Positions 27,019 through 38,587 of a stretch of 64,000 bases of DNA are shown one piece after another. Each line of letters opens with the position of its first letter. Position 1 is the first letter of the stretch. Where the stretch lies: positions 558,001 through 622,000 of the forward strand of contig CAWFVV010000006.1 in NCBI GenBank assembly GCA_963819385.1. Reading direction: 5' to 3'. Source of the DNA: JAVDCA01 sp963819385 (lineage in GTDB: Bacteria; Pseudomonadota; Alphaproteobacteria; Rhizobiales; Xanthobacteraceae). The notes beneath the pieces are model-generated. The model worked only from the letters and a program-made list of their open reading frames with translations. It was not told where the DNA came from and made no database searches. The position numbers were made by a program, and so were the translations under genes.

Positions 27019-27774
27019 TCACTGCCGGAACGGAAAATTGAACGCGGTGAGCAGCGCGCGCGCTTCCTCGTCGGTGCGCGCCGTGGTGCAGACCGTGATG
27101 TCCATGCCCCAGATCTCGGCCGCCTTGTCGTAGTCGATCTCCGGGAAGATGATGTGTTCCTTGATGCCGATCGTGTAGTTGCCGCGGCCGTCGAAGCTCT
27201 TCGGATTGAGCCCGCGGAAGTCGCGCACGCGCGGCAGCGCGATGTTGATCAGGCGGTCGAGGAATTCGTACATGCGCGCCTTGCGCAGCGTGACCTTGCA
27301 GCCGATCGGCTGGTTCTCGCGCAGCTTGAAGGTCGCGATCGACATGCGCGAGTTGGTGATCACCGCCTTCTGGCCGGCGATCAGGCCGAGATCGGCCGCG
27401 GCCAACTCGACCTTCTTGCGGTCGTTGACGCCTTCGCCGATGCCCATGTTGAGCACGATCTTGTCGAGCCCCGGCACCTGCATGCCGTTCTTGTAGCCGA
27501 ACTTCTCGGTCATCGCCTTGCGCACGACCTCGTCGTAGTGCTTGCGCATGCGCACGGGGCCGCCGCCAGGCGCCGCCTTCGGCTTGCCCTTGGCGACCGT
27601 CTTGTCGCCGCCCTTGTCCGCCGCCTTGCCCTTGCCTTTCGGCGCGCGCTCGGCCTTGGCGGCAGGCGCGCCTTCGGCCGCGGCAGCCGCCGGCTTCTCG
27701 GCCTTCGGGGCCTTCGCGGGCTTGTCGTCCTTCGGGGCCTTCTCGGCCTTGGATTTCTTGTCGGTGTCAGCCAT
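27019..27774 (-). CDS. rplE: Ribosomal protein L5 with a 75-residue Lys/Ala/Pro N-terminal extension
   Basis: The L5 domain begins around residue 76 (MRKHYDEVVRKAMTEKFGYK) and is complete to PFRQ at residue 251. Residues 1-75 are a low-complexity tail (DKKSKAEKAPKDDKPAKAPK and on). Usual L5 length is about 180-185. The ATG at 27774 overlaps the rplX stop by eight bases and has GGGAGCCGAG before it, while Met76 has no ribosome binding site, so the extension is probably translated. L5 binds 5S rRNA and contacts P-site tRNA; the tail could add RNA contacts. Confidence 0.95.
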   Translation of the reverse strand: MADTDKKSKAEKAPKDDKPAKAPKAEKPAAAAAEGAPAAKAERAPKGKGKAADKGGDKTVAKGKPKAAPGGGPVRMRKHYDEVVRKAMTEKFGYKNGMQVPGLDKIVLNMGIGEGVNDRKKVELAAADLGLIAGQKAVITNSRMSIATFKLRENQPIGCKVTLRKARMYEFLDRLINIALPRVRDFRGLNPKSFDGRGNYTIGIKEHIIFPEIDYDKAAEIWGMDITVCTTARTDEEARALLTAFNFPFRQ

Positions 27775-28084
27775 CGATCTCGGCTCCCGAACGCTTGGCG
27801 ATTCTGACCTTCTTGCCGTCCGCCTGGACCTTGAAGCCGACGCGGGTCGGCTTGCCGTCCTTCGGATCGGCGAGTGCGATGTTGGAGAGGTGAACGGCGA
27901 GCTCCTTGGAGATGATGCCGCCCTCCTGCTGCGCGGTCTGGCGCTGGTGGCGCTTGACCATGTTGACGCCGCGCACCACGGCGCGGTTCTCGGCCGGGCG
28001 CACCTCGATCACCTCGCCGCTGCGGCCCTTGTCGCGGCCGGCGAGCACGACGACCTTGTCGCCCTTGCGGATCTTCGCCGCCAT
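27767..28084 (-). CDS. rplX: Ribosomal protein L24
   Basis: 105 residues from ATG 28084. KOW motif KIRKGDKVVVLAGRDKGRSG at the N-terminus, then NMVKRHQRQTAQQEGGIISK. Assembly initiator of the 50S subunit. Overlaps the rplN stop by one base (TGATG) and rplE by eight. Confidence 0.97.
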   Translation of the reverse strand: MAAKIRKGDKVVVLAGRDKGRSGEVIEVRPAENRAVVRGVNMVKRHQRQTAQQEGGIISKELAVHLSNIALADPKDGKPTRVGFKVQADGKKVRIAKRSGAEIDG

Positions 28085-28452
28085 CACAGCACCTCCGGTG
28101 CGAGCGAGATGATCTTCATGTGGTTCTTGGCGCGCAGCTCGCGCGGCACCGGGCCGAAGATGCGGGTCCCGACCGGCTCCATCTGCGCCGTGATCAGCAC
28201 CGCGGCGTTGCGGTCGAAGCGGATGATCGAGCCGTCCGCCCGGCGCAGGTCCTTGGCGACCCGCACCACCACGGCCTTCATCACGTCGCCCTTCTTCACG
28301 CGGCCGCGCGGAATCGCTTCCTTGACCGACACGACGATCACGTCGCCCACGGTCGCATACTTGCGCTTCGAGCCGCCCAGCACCTTGATGCACATGACGC
28401 GGCGAGCGCCGGAGTTGTCCGCCACGTCGAGATTGGTCTGCATCTGGATCAT
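28084..28452 (-). CDS. rplN: Ribosomal protein L14
   Basis: 122 residues, MIQMQTNLDVADNSGARRVM and GDVIVVSVKEAIPRGRVKKG. First gene of the spc set, 45 bases after rpsQ; no separate promoter is evident in that short gap. Confidence 0.97.
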   Translation of the reverse strand: MIQMQTNLDVADNSGARRVMCIKVLGGSKRKYATVGDVIVVSVKEAIPRGRVKKGDVMKAVVVRVAKDLRRADGSIIRFDRNAAVLITAQMEPVGTRIFGPVPRELRAKNHMKIISLAPEVL

Positions 28453-28497
28453 GATGCTATCCCGGTCCTCTCTCGTTCACGCTCTCGAGCCGAGCGC

Positions 28498-28749
28498 TCA
28501 CGTTACCTTTTGCTTCTTCTCGCCCCGGACCACCGTCCAGCGCTTGAGCTTGGAGATCGGGCGGTGCTCCTCGATCCACACCACGTCGCCGACCGCGTAC
28601 TCGTTGTTCTCGTCGTGCGCGTAGAACTTCTTCGAGCGGCGCACGGTCTTCTTGAGCACTGGATGCGTGAAGCGGCGTTCGACGCGCACGACGCGCGTCT
28701 TCGCCTGCTTGTCGCTCACCACGATGCCCTGGAGCTCTCGCTTCGGCAC
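28498..28749 (-). CDS. rpsQ: Ribosomal protein S17
   Basis: 83 residues. MPKRELQGIVVSDKQAKTRV and VGDVVWIEEHRPISKLKRW are diagnostic. Last gene of the S10 set, 10 bases after rpmC. Confidence 0.96.
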   Translation of the reverse strand: MPKRELQGIVVSDKQAKTRVVRVERRFTHPVLKKTVRRSKKFYAHDENNEYAVGDVVWIEEHRPISKLKRWTVVRGEKKQKVT

Positions 28750-28759
28750 GCTGGCCTCC

Positions 28760-28981
28760 TTACTTCGACTTCGGCTGCGCGGCGCGCTTCTGCTGCGCGA
28801 CCGTGCGGATGCGGGCGATGTCGCGGCGCACTTCGCGCACCCGCGACGTATTCTCGAGCTGGCCCGTCGCGCGCTGGAAGCGCAGGTTGAACCGCTCCTT
28901 CTTGAGCTTCAGCAGCTCGTCGTCGAGCTGGTCGACAGTCATCTGCCTGAGATCGTCGGGGTTGTGCACTTCGCCCTCCAT
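28760..28981 (-). CDS. rpmC: Ribosomal protein L29
   Basis: 73 residues from ATG 28981, overlapping the rplP stop by one base. A helical hairpin is seen (MTVDQLDDELLKLKKERFNL then RVREVRRDIARIRTV). The N-terminal MEGEVHNPDD is a little longer than in enterobacteria. Exit-tunnel protein that helps dock SRP and trigger factor. Confidence 0.95.
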   Translation of the reverse strand: MEGEVHNPDDLRQMTVDQLDDELLKLKKERFNLRFQRATGQLENTSRVREVRRDIARIRTVAQQKRAAQPKSK

Positions 28982-29394
28982 CACTCGGCGATGCGCGCGA
29001 CGAAGCGCGTCTTGATCGGCAGCTTGGCGGCGGCGAGCGAGAGCGCCTCCTTGGCGATCTGGACCGGCACGCCGCCGATCTCGAACATGATGCGGCCCGG
29101 CTTCACGCGCGCGACCCAGAGCTCGGGCGAGCCCTTGCCGGAGCCCATGCGCACCTCGAGCGGCTTCTTCGACACCGGCACGTCCGGGAAGATGCGGATC
29201 CACACGCGACCGGCGCGCTTCATGTGGCGTGTCATCGCGCGACGCGCCGCCTCGATCTGGCGCGCCGTGACGCGGTCGGGCTCTATCGCCTTGAGCCCGA
29301 ACTCGCCGAACGACAGCGAGGCGCCGCTGGTCGCGAGGCCGTGGATGCGGCCCTTGTGCGCCTTGCGGTACTTCGTCTTCTTCGGTTGCAACAT
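28981..29394 (-). CDS. rplP: Ribosomal protein L16
   Basis: 137 residues, MLQPKKTKYRKAHKGRIHGL and GSGKGSPELWVARVKPGRIM. Contacts the A-site tRNA elbow. 34 bases after rpsC. Confidence 0.97.
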   Translation of the reverse strand: MLQPKKTKYRKAHKGRIHGLATSGASLSFGEFGLKAIEPDRVTARQIEAARRAMTRHMKRAGRVWIRIFPDVPVSKKPLEVRMGSGKGSPELWVARVKPGRIMFEIGGVPVQIAKEALSLAAAKLPIKTRFVARIAE

Positions 29395-29428
29395 GGCGGT
29401 GCGCCTCTCTTAAACCTCTATGGCTCGC

Positions 29429-30127
29429 TCAGCCGTCGCGCCGCGACGGACGGCCGGCCTCGGCCTCGGCGAGCTTCTTGTCTTGCGCCATCGGATCGTG
29501 CTCGAGGATCTCGCCCTTGAAGATCCACACTTTCACGCCGCAGGTGCCGTAGGTCGTGAACGCGGTCGCGACGCCGTAGTCGACGTCGGCGCGCAGCGTG
29601 TGCAGCGGAACGCGGCCCTCGCGGTACCACTCCATGCGGGCGATCTCGGCGCCGCCGAGCCGGCCGGAGCAGTTGATGCGGATGCCCTCGGCGCCGAGCC
29701 GCATCGCCGACTGCACGGCGCGCTTCATGGCGCGGCGGAACGCGACGCGGCGCTCCAGCTGCTGGGCGATCAATTCGGCGACGAGTTGCGCGTCGAGCTC
29801 CGGCTTCCTGATCTCGACGATGTTGATGACGACGTCCGAGTCGGTGAGCGCCGCGACCTTCTTGCGCAGCTTCTCGATGTCGGCGCCCTTCTTGCCGATG
29901 ACGACGCCCGGCCGCGCCGACTGGATGGTGACGCGGCACTTCTTGTGCGGCCGCTCGATCACGATGCGCGAGACCGCCGCCTGCTTGAGCGCGTCATGCA
30001 GCTCCTCGCGGATCTTCGCGTCCTCGTGGAGGAGCTGGCCGTACTCGTTCTTGCCGGCGTACCAGCGCGAGTCCCAGGTGCGGTTGATCCCGAGACGCAG
30101 GCCGATCGGATTGACCTTCTGACCCAT
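29429..30127 (-). CDS. rpsC: Ribosomal protein S3
   Basis: 232 residues. MGQKVNPIGLRLGINRTWDS and the KH domain with PGVVIGKKGADIEKL are intact, as is the C-terminal domain (RINCSGRLGGAEIARMEWYR). Lines the mRNA entry channel. 76 bases after rplV. Confidence 0.97.
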   Translation of the reverse strand: MGQKVNPIGLRLGINRTWDSRWYAGKNEYGQLLHEDAKIREELHDALKQAAVSRIVIERPHKKCRVTIQSARPGVVIGKKGADIEKLRKKVAALTDSDVVINIVEIRKPELDAQLVAELIAQQLERRVAFRRAMKRAVQSAMRLGAEGIRINCSGRLGGAEIARMEWYREGRVPLHTLRADVDYGVATAFTTYGTCGVKVWIFKGEILEHDPMAQDKKLAEAEAGRPSRRDG

Positions 30128-30203
30128 GGGGGTCTCCTTTTGTAGCGTTTTCCGGCGAAGTGGTCCCGGCTCGCCGTAGAAAACGCGTCGTAACCCTAAG
30201 TTC

Positions 30204-30590
30204 CTAAGCTGCCGCCGCGGCCTCGACCTGACGCACGACGATCGTCAGGTGCGAGAACGGCTTGAGAATCTTGCCCGAGCGGCCGCGGCCGCGGGCATGG
30301 AAGCGCTTGATCACCAGGCCCTTGCCGACATGCGCCTGGGCCACGACCAGGTCGTCGATGTCGAGCTGATGGTTGTTTTCCGCGTTGGCGATCGCCGACT
30401 GCAGGCACTTGCGCACGTCCTTGGCGACGCGCTTGCGCGAGAATTCGAGCTCGGCGAGCGCCATCGCGACCTTCTTGCCGCGGATCATCTGCGCCAGCAG
30501 GTTGAGCTTCTGTGGGCTCACGCGCAGCATCTTGGCGACCGCCTTCGCCTCATTCTCGGCGAGCGCGCGGGGTTGGCCTTTCTTGCTCAT
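30204..30590 (-). CDS. rplV: Ribosomal protein L22
   Basis: 128 residues. RVSPQKLNLLAQMIRGKKVA and the long beta-hairpin with KRFHARGRGRSGKILKPFSH that reaches into the exit tunnel are present, wild type in the region where macrolide-resistance changes occur. 13 bases after rpsS. Confidence 0.97.
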   Translation of the reverse strand: MSKKGQPRALAENEAKAVAKMLRVSPQKLNLLAQMIRGKKVAMALAELEFSRKRVAKDVRKCLQSAIANAENNHQLDIDDLVVAQAHVGKGLVIKRFHARGRGRSGKILKPFSHLTIVVRQVEAAAAA

Positions 30591-30603
30591 GTCCTCACCT
30601 CGC

Positions 30604-30900
30604 TCACGCCGGCCCGCCCGAAGGCGCGCGCTTGGCCTTGCGGTCGGCCGAATGGCCGTGGAACGTGCGTGTCGGCGAGAACTCGCCGAACTTGTGGCCG
30701 ACCATCTCTTCGGACACCAGCACCGGGATGTGCTTGTGACCGTTGTAGACCCCGAAGGTGAGCCCGACGAATTGCGGCATGATGGTCGAGCGCCGGCTCC
30801 AGATCTTGATCACGTCGTGACGACCGGACGCACGCGCGGTTTCTGCCTTCTTGAGCAGATAACCGTCGACGAACGGGCCTTTCCAGTTCGAACGCGCCAT
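30604..30900 (-). CDS. rpsS: Ribosomal protein S19
   Basis: 98 residues, slightly longer than the common 92 with a C-terminal KAKRAPSGGPA. MARSNWKGPFVDGYLLKKAE and GHKFGEFSPTRTFHGHSADR are diagnostic. Confidence 0.97.
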   Translation of the reverse strand: MARSNWKGPFVDGYLLKKAETARASGRHDVIKIWSRRSTIMPQFVGLTFGVYNGHKHIPVLVSEEMVGHKFGEFSPTRTFHGHSADRKAKRAPSGGPA

Positions 30901-30912
30901 GACGTCCTCGCT

Positions 30913-31743
30913 TTACTGCGTCTTCTTCCGCGCGTGGCGGCTGGAGATGATGAACTTGGTGGTGGACTTGTTCTTGCGGGTCTTCTTGCCCTTGGTCGGG
31001 AAGCCCCACGGCGTCACCGGATGGCCGCCGCCCTTGGTGCGGCCGCCGTGCGGATGATCGACCGGGTTCATGGTGATGCCGCGGTTGTGCGGCATGCGAC
31101 CCATCCAACGCTTGCGCCCGGCCTTGCCGATCGAGATGTTCATGTGGTCGGGGTTCGACACCGCGCCGATGGTCGCCATGCAGCGGCCGTGCACCAGGCG
31201 CTGCTCGGACGAGTTCAGGCGCAGGATCACGTACTCGCCGTCGCGGCCGACGATCTGCGCATAGGTGCCGGCCGAACGGGCGAGCTGGCCGCCCTTGCCG
31301 ACCTTGATCTCGATGTTGTGGACGATCGTGCCGATCGGGATGTTGCCGGCCGGCATCGCGTTGCCGGGCTTCACATCGACGTATTCGCCGGCGACGATCG
31401 TGTCGCCGTCCCCCAGCCGCTGCGGCGCCAGGATATAGGCCAGCTCGCCGTCCTTGTACTTGATCAGCGCGATGAAGGCGGTGCGGTTCGGATCGTATTC
31501 GATGCGCTCGACGGTCGCCGGCTGGTCGTGCTTCGCACGCTTGAAGTCGACGATGCGGTACGCCTGCTTGTGGCCGCCGCCGCGGAAGCGCGTGGTGATG
31601 CGGCCGAGGTTGTTGCGCCCGCCGGTCGAATGCTTGCCTTCGGTCAGCGCCTTGAGCGGCTTGCCCTTGTAGAGGCCCGAACGATCCACCAGCACCAGCT
31701 GGCGCTGGGCCGGGGTCGTCGGCTTGTAGGTCTTGAGCGCCAT
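30913..31743 (-). CDS. rplB: Ribosomal protein L2
   Basis: 276 residues. MALKTYKPTTPAQRQLVLVD, the SH3-like core and the conserved C-terminal loop with RGITMNPVDHPHGGRTKGG (His229-type residue near the peptidyl transferase centre) are present. 10 bases after rplW. Confidence 0.98.
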   Translation of the reverse strand: MALKTYKPTTPAQRQLVLVDRSGLYKGKPLKALTEGKHSTGGRNNLGRITTRFRGGGHKQAYRIVDFKRAKHDQPATVERIEYDPNRTAFIALIKYKDGELAYILAPQRLGDGDTIVAGEYVDVKPGNAMPAGNIPIGTIVHNIEIKVGKGGQLARSAGTYAQIVGRDGEYVILRLNSSEQRLVHGRCMATIGAVSNPDHMNISIGKAGRKRWMGRMPHNRGITMNPVDHPHGGRTKGGGHPVTPWGFPTKGKKTRKNKSTTKFIISSRHARKKTQ

Positions 31744-31753
31744 GGTCCCTGCC

Positions 31754-32053
31754 TCAGAGTCCGGTGGTCACATCGATACGGTGACCCTCTTCGAGGGTCA
31801 CGATCGCGTTCTTGACGTCCGACTGCTCGCCGAGGCGGCCGCGGAACGCCTTGTGCTTGCCCTTGCGCACCAGCGTGTTGACGCTCTTGACCTTCACGTC
31901 GAACAGCTTCTCGACCGCTTCCTTGATCTGCGGCTTGGTGGCGTGGCGCGCGACGCGAAAAAGCACCTGGTTGCGCTCGGTCGCGTTCGTCGCCTTCTCG
32001 GTGATGATCGGCGACTTGATGAGGTCGTAGTGGCGCAGATCCGTCGTGGTCAT
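31754..32053 (-). CDS. rplW: Ribosomal protein L23
   Basis: 99 residues. YDLIKSPIITEKATNATERN and VRKGKHKAFRGRLGEQSDVK mark this exit-tunnel docking site for trigger factor and SRP. Start overlaps the rplD stop by four bases. Confidence 0.97.
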   Translation of the reverse strand: MTTTDLRHYDLIKSPIITEKATNATERNQVLFRVARHATKPQIKEAVEKLFDVKVKSVNTLVRKGKHKAFRGRLGEQSDVKNAIVTLEEGHRIDVTTGL

Positions 32054-32676
32054 TTGAACCGCGCCTCCAGCGCATCGACCGCAGCCTTGGTCAGAACGAG
32101 CTTGGTCCGCCGCAGAATGTCGTAGACGTTGATCCCCTGGACCGGCAGCACATCGACATTGTGCAGGTTGCGCGCCGCGAGTTGCAGCCCGGCGTCGACC
32201 TGCGCGCCATCGATGATCAGCACATTGTCGAGGCCGAGCTTGGCGAAGCTCGCCTTGAGCGCCTTGGTCTTGCCGCCCTCGATCGCAGCCTTGTCGACGA
32301 CGAGAATGCCGCCGTCCTTGGCCTTGGCGGAGAGCGCATGCTTGAGCGCGAGCGCCCGCACCTTCTTGGGCAGGTCATGCGCATGGCTGCGCACCACCGG
32401 ACCGAACGAGCGGCCGCCGCCGCGGAAAAGGTTGGCGCGCATCGAGCCATGGCGCGCGCCGCCAGTGCCCTTCTGTGCATACATCTTCTTGCCGGTGCGC
32501 CAGACGTCGGCGCGATTCTGCACCGCATGCGTGCCGGCGCGCCGCTTGGCGAGCTGCCACTTGACGCAGCGCTGCAGGATATCGACGCGCGGCTCGAGGC
32601 CGAAGATCGCGTCCGACAGGCTGACCGAGCCCGCTTCCGCGCCGTCGAATGTGGTGACCTTGAGCTCCATTCTCAC
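32050..32676 (-). CDS. rplD: Ribosomal protein L4
   Basis: 208 residues. MRMELKVTTFDGAEAGSVSL, then GTGGARHGSMRANLFRGGGR, the loop that enters the exit tunnel. In enterobacteria L4 regulates the S10 operon; I see no S10 leader mimic here. Overlaps rplC by four bases (ATGA). Confidence 0.97.
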   Translation of the reverse strand: MRMELKVTTFDGAEAGSVSLSDAIFGLEPRVDILQRCVKWQLAKRRAGTHAVQNRADVWRTGKKMYAQKGTGGARHGSMRANLFRGGGRSFGPVVRSHAHDLPKKVRALALKHALSAKAKDGGILVVDKAAIEGGKTKALKASFAKLGLDNVLIIDGAQVDAGLQLAARNLHNVDVLPVQGINVYDILRRTKLVLTKAAVDALEARFK

Positions 32677-33392
32677 GCCCCCTCTTTCGCCGGTTCGGCC
32701 GCTTCCGCGGCCGCCTCGGCCTGGCGGAACTTGCCGGGCTTGGGCGCATCCTTCGGCAGCGCCTTCTTCACGGCGTCGCGCACCGTGATCCAGCCGCCCT
32801 TGGCGCCGGGCACCGCGCCCTCGATCAGGAGCAGGCCGCGCTCGACGTCGGTCTGCACGATCTTGAGATTCAGCGTGGTGATACGCTTGTTGCCCATCTG
32901 GCCGGGCATCTTCTTGTTCTTGAAGGTCTTGCCCGGATCCTGGCGGTTACCCGTCGAGCCGAGCGAGCGGTGCGACACCGACACGCCGTGCGTCGCACGC
33001 AAGCCGCGGAAATTCCAGCGCTTCATCGCGCCCGCAAAGCCCTTGCCGATCGAGGTGCCGGTCACGTCGACGAATTGGCCGACGACGAAATGATCGGCCG
33101 TGATCTCGGCGCCGACAGGGATCAGCGCGTCGTCGCTCACCCGGAACTCGGCGAGCCTGCGCTTGGGCTCGACCTTGGCGATCGCAAAATTGCCGCGCTC
33201 GGCCTTGCTGACGTTCGACACCTTGCGGCTGCCGGAGCCGAGCTGCAGCGCGACGTAGCCGTTCTTTTCCTTGGTGCGATGGCCGAGCACCTGGCACTTG
33301 CCGAGCTTGAGCACCGTCACGGGCACATGCTCGCCGGCCTCGGTAAAGACCCGCGTCATTCCCAACTTCTGTGCGATCACACCTGAACGCAT
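32673..33392 (-). CDS. rplC: Ribosomal protein L3
   Basis: 239 residues from ATG 33392 (MRSGVIAQKLGMTRVFTEAG). The GSTGNRQDPGKTFKNKKMPG region is typical of alphaproteobacteria and holds the conserved Gln that can be methylated. The C-terminus has an extra Ala/Glu-rich tail (RQAEAAAEAAEPAKEGA). Confidence 0.97.
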   Translation of the reverse strand: MRSGVIAQKLGMTRVFTEAGEHVPVTVLKLGKCQVLGHRTKEKNGYVALQLGSGSRKVSNVSKAERGNFAIAKVEPKRRLAEFRVSDDALIPVGAEITADHFVVGQFVDVTGTSIGKGFAGAMKRWNFRGLRATHGVSVSHRSLGSTGNRQDPGKTFKNKKMPGQMGNKRITTLNLKIVQTDVERGLLLIEGAVPGAKGGWITVRDAVKKALPKDAPKPGKFRQAEAAAEAAEPAKEGA

Positions 33393-33420
33393 CGGTTTAT
33401 TCCTCGGGCTCGCGCCTGTT

Positions 33421-33730
33421 CTAGAGCTTGATCTCGACGTCGACGCCGGCCGCAAGGTCGAGCTTCATCAGCGCATCGACGGTCTGCGGGGTCGGATCGA
33501 CGATATCGAGCAGGCGCTTGTGGGTGCGCATCTCGAACTGCTCGCGGCTCTTCTTGTCGACGTGCGGCGAGCGGTTGACGGTGAATTTCTCGATCTTGGT
33601 CGGCAACGGGATCGGCCCGCGCACCTGAGCGCCGGTGCGCTTGGCGGTCGCCACGATCTCGCGCGTCGACGAGTTCGAGAATGCGGTGGTCGAACGCCTT
33701 CAACCGGATGCGGATGTTTTGACCGTTCAT
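33421..33730 (-). CDS. rpsJ: Ribosomal protein S10 (NusE), split by one-base insertion
   Basis: Begins MNGQNIRIRLKAFDHRIL, then leaves frame; the rest (VATAKRTGAQVRGPIPLPTK to VDVEIKL) is in a different frame. The break is plus-strand GAGTTC at 33671-33676 (minus GAACTC) where GACTC is expected. Removing one base gives LDSSTREIVATAKRT and a 102-residue protein, the standard length. S10 is a 30S head protein and partner of NusB in antitermination. 58 bases after tuf. Confidence 0.95.
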
Positions 33731-33788
33731 GGGCTTTCCCTGGCCTCTCCACGACAAAGGGGCGCGGCTCGCCGCGCCCCCATGCGCC

Positions 33789-34979
<1,191 letters not shown>

Positions 34980-35037
34980 CGGTCTCTCCGTTAACCGTTA
35001 GGTGGCGTTCAGTTGAAACACAAAGAGGATCAGGAGA

Positions 35038-37110
<2,073 letters not shown>

Positions 37111-37146
37111 GGAAAGTCCTTAAATCCGTTCCGTCCTTCGTGCGCC

Positions 37147-37617
37147 TTACCAGCGGTAGTGCGAGAATGCGCGGTTGGCCTCGGCCATCCGGTGCGTGTC
37201 CTCGCGCTTCTTGACGGCGTTCCCCCTGTTGTTGGATGCGTCGAGCAGCTCGGCCGAGAGCCGCTCCGTCATCGTCTTCTCGTTGCGCTCGCGCGCCGCA
37301 GTGATGAGCCAGCGGATGCCGAGCGCCTGGCGGCGGTCGGTGCGCACCTCGACCGGAACCTGGTAGGTCGCGCCGCCGACGCGGCGCGAGCGCACCTCGA
37401 TCGACGGCATCACGTTGTCGAGCGCCTGCTGGAAGACCTGAACCGGATTCGACTTGGTCTTTCCCTCGATGATCTCGAGCGCGCCGTAGACGATCGTCTC
37501 GGCGACCGACTTCTTGCCCTGATACATGATCGAGTTCATGAACTTCGATACGACCAGGTTCCCGAACTTCGGATCGGGCTGGATTTCACGTTTGTCGGCA
37601 CGGTGACGGCGGGACAT
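37147..37617 (-). CDS. rpsG: Ribosomal protein S7
   Basis: 156 residues. MSRRHRADKREIQPDPKFGN and VKKREDTHRMAEANRAFSHY are diagnostic. Primary assembly protein of the 30S head; regulator of the str operon in enterobacteria. 14 bases after rpsL. Confidence 0.97.
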   Translation of the reverse strand: MSRRHRADKREIQPDPKFGNLVVSKFMNSIMYQGKKSVAETIVYGALEIIEGKTKSNPVQVFQQALDNVMPSIEVRSRRVGGATYQVPVEVRTDRRQALGIRWLITAARERNEKTMTERLSAELLDASNNRGNAVKKREDTHRMAEANRAFSHYRW

Positions 37618-37631
37618 GTGTTTTGCTCCGC

Positions 37632-38003
<372 letters not shown>

Positions 38004-38363
38004 TCGCCTTCACCCTCGTTCGGGCCGACGGGCCCGCATCCTGATGGGGCGCAAGGCCCCGGCAACTTCCGGTTCGCGCTCGGTTCGTACCGCGCGCAAA
38101 CGGCAAGCGCGCCATTTCCCCGTCGCCCGGGGCATGGCGTTCTTGCGTCGACAGAGGACCGCAATCCCTCTCCCGAGAGACGTATCGCGGTCATGCACGT
38201 CACAATCTGACAGTCGAGGTGTCAGAGGCAGCGTTTGAGCTTCTTGCATCGAGGCTGGTGCCGAAACCGGCCCACGTCAAAAACCTTGCGGTCTCAATGA
38301 CTTGGGCGATCCGGGAATGCCGTGCCGACGGGCGAAGCTCACCGCCTGCCGTAAAGTGCGGCG

Positions 38364-38392
38364 TATGTATCGGCGCGATGTGGGCAAGTCAA
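38364..38392 (-). promoter_or_regulatory. Candidate housekeeping promoter for the str operon
   Basis: On the minus strand TTGACT (38387-38392) is followed by exactly 17 bases and then TACATA (38364-38369). It lies about 360 bases before the rpsL start, so it would give a long leader; a closer promoter cannot be excluded. Confidence 0.45.
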
Positions 38393-38574
38393 GCCGGAGA
38401 GCCCGGAAAATCGGCCCTTTTCGACGATCCGGCACCACGAAATCCAAGGCGCTGGGCGAGAAAATCAGAGGCATGTCGGGGATGACCCGGCGACGTGTTA
38501 ACCTGCCGCCGGCATTCGCCGGTTGTCATCCGCATACGCCGAAGCCTCCGGCTCCGCTTCGCGAACCTTCCATC

Positions 38575-38580
38575 GGAGGA
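38575..38580 (+). promoter_or_regulatory. Ribosome binding site supporting a TTG start
   Basis: GGAGGA seven bases before TTG 38588. The only other starts in this frame lie far upstream in non-conserved sequence. Confidence 0.6.
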
Positions 38581-38587
38581 AATCGAA

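Larger units (their letters stand above)
38004..38587. other. 584-base intergenic region upstream of rpsL and of the second MmgE/PrpD gene
   Basis: No convincing gene; open frames here have no conserved content or good start sites. It must hold the divergent control regions of the str operon (minus) and of the plus-strand PrpD-like gene. A sigma70-like promoter candidate for rpsL is at 38364-38392 and a GGAGGA at 38575-38580 serves the PrpD-like gene. Confidence 0.6.
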
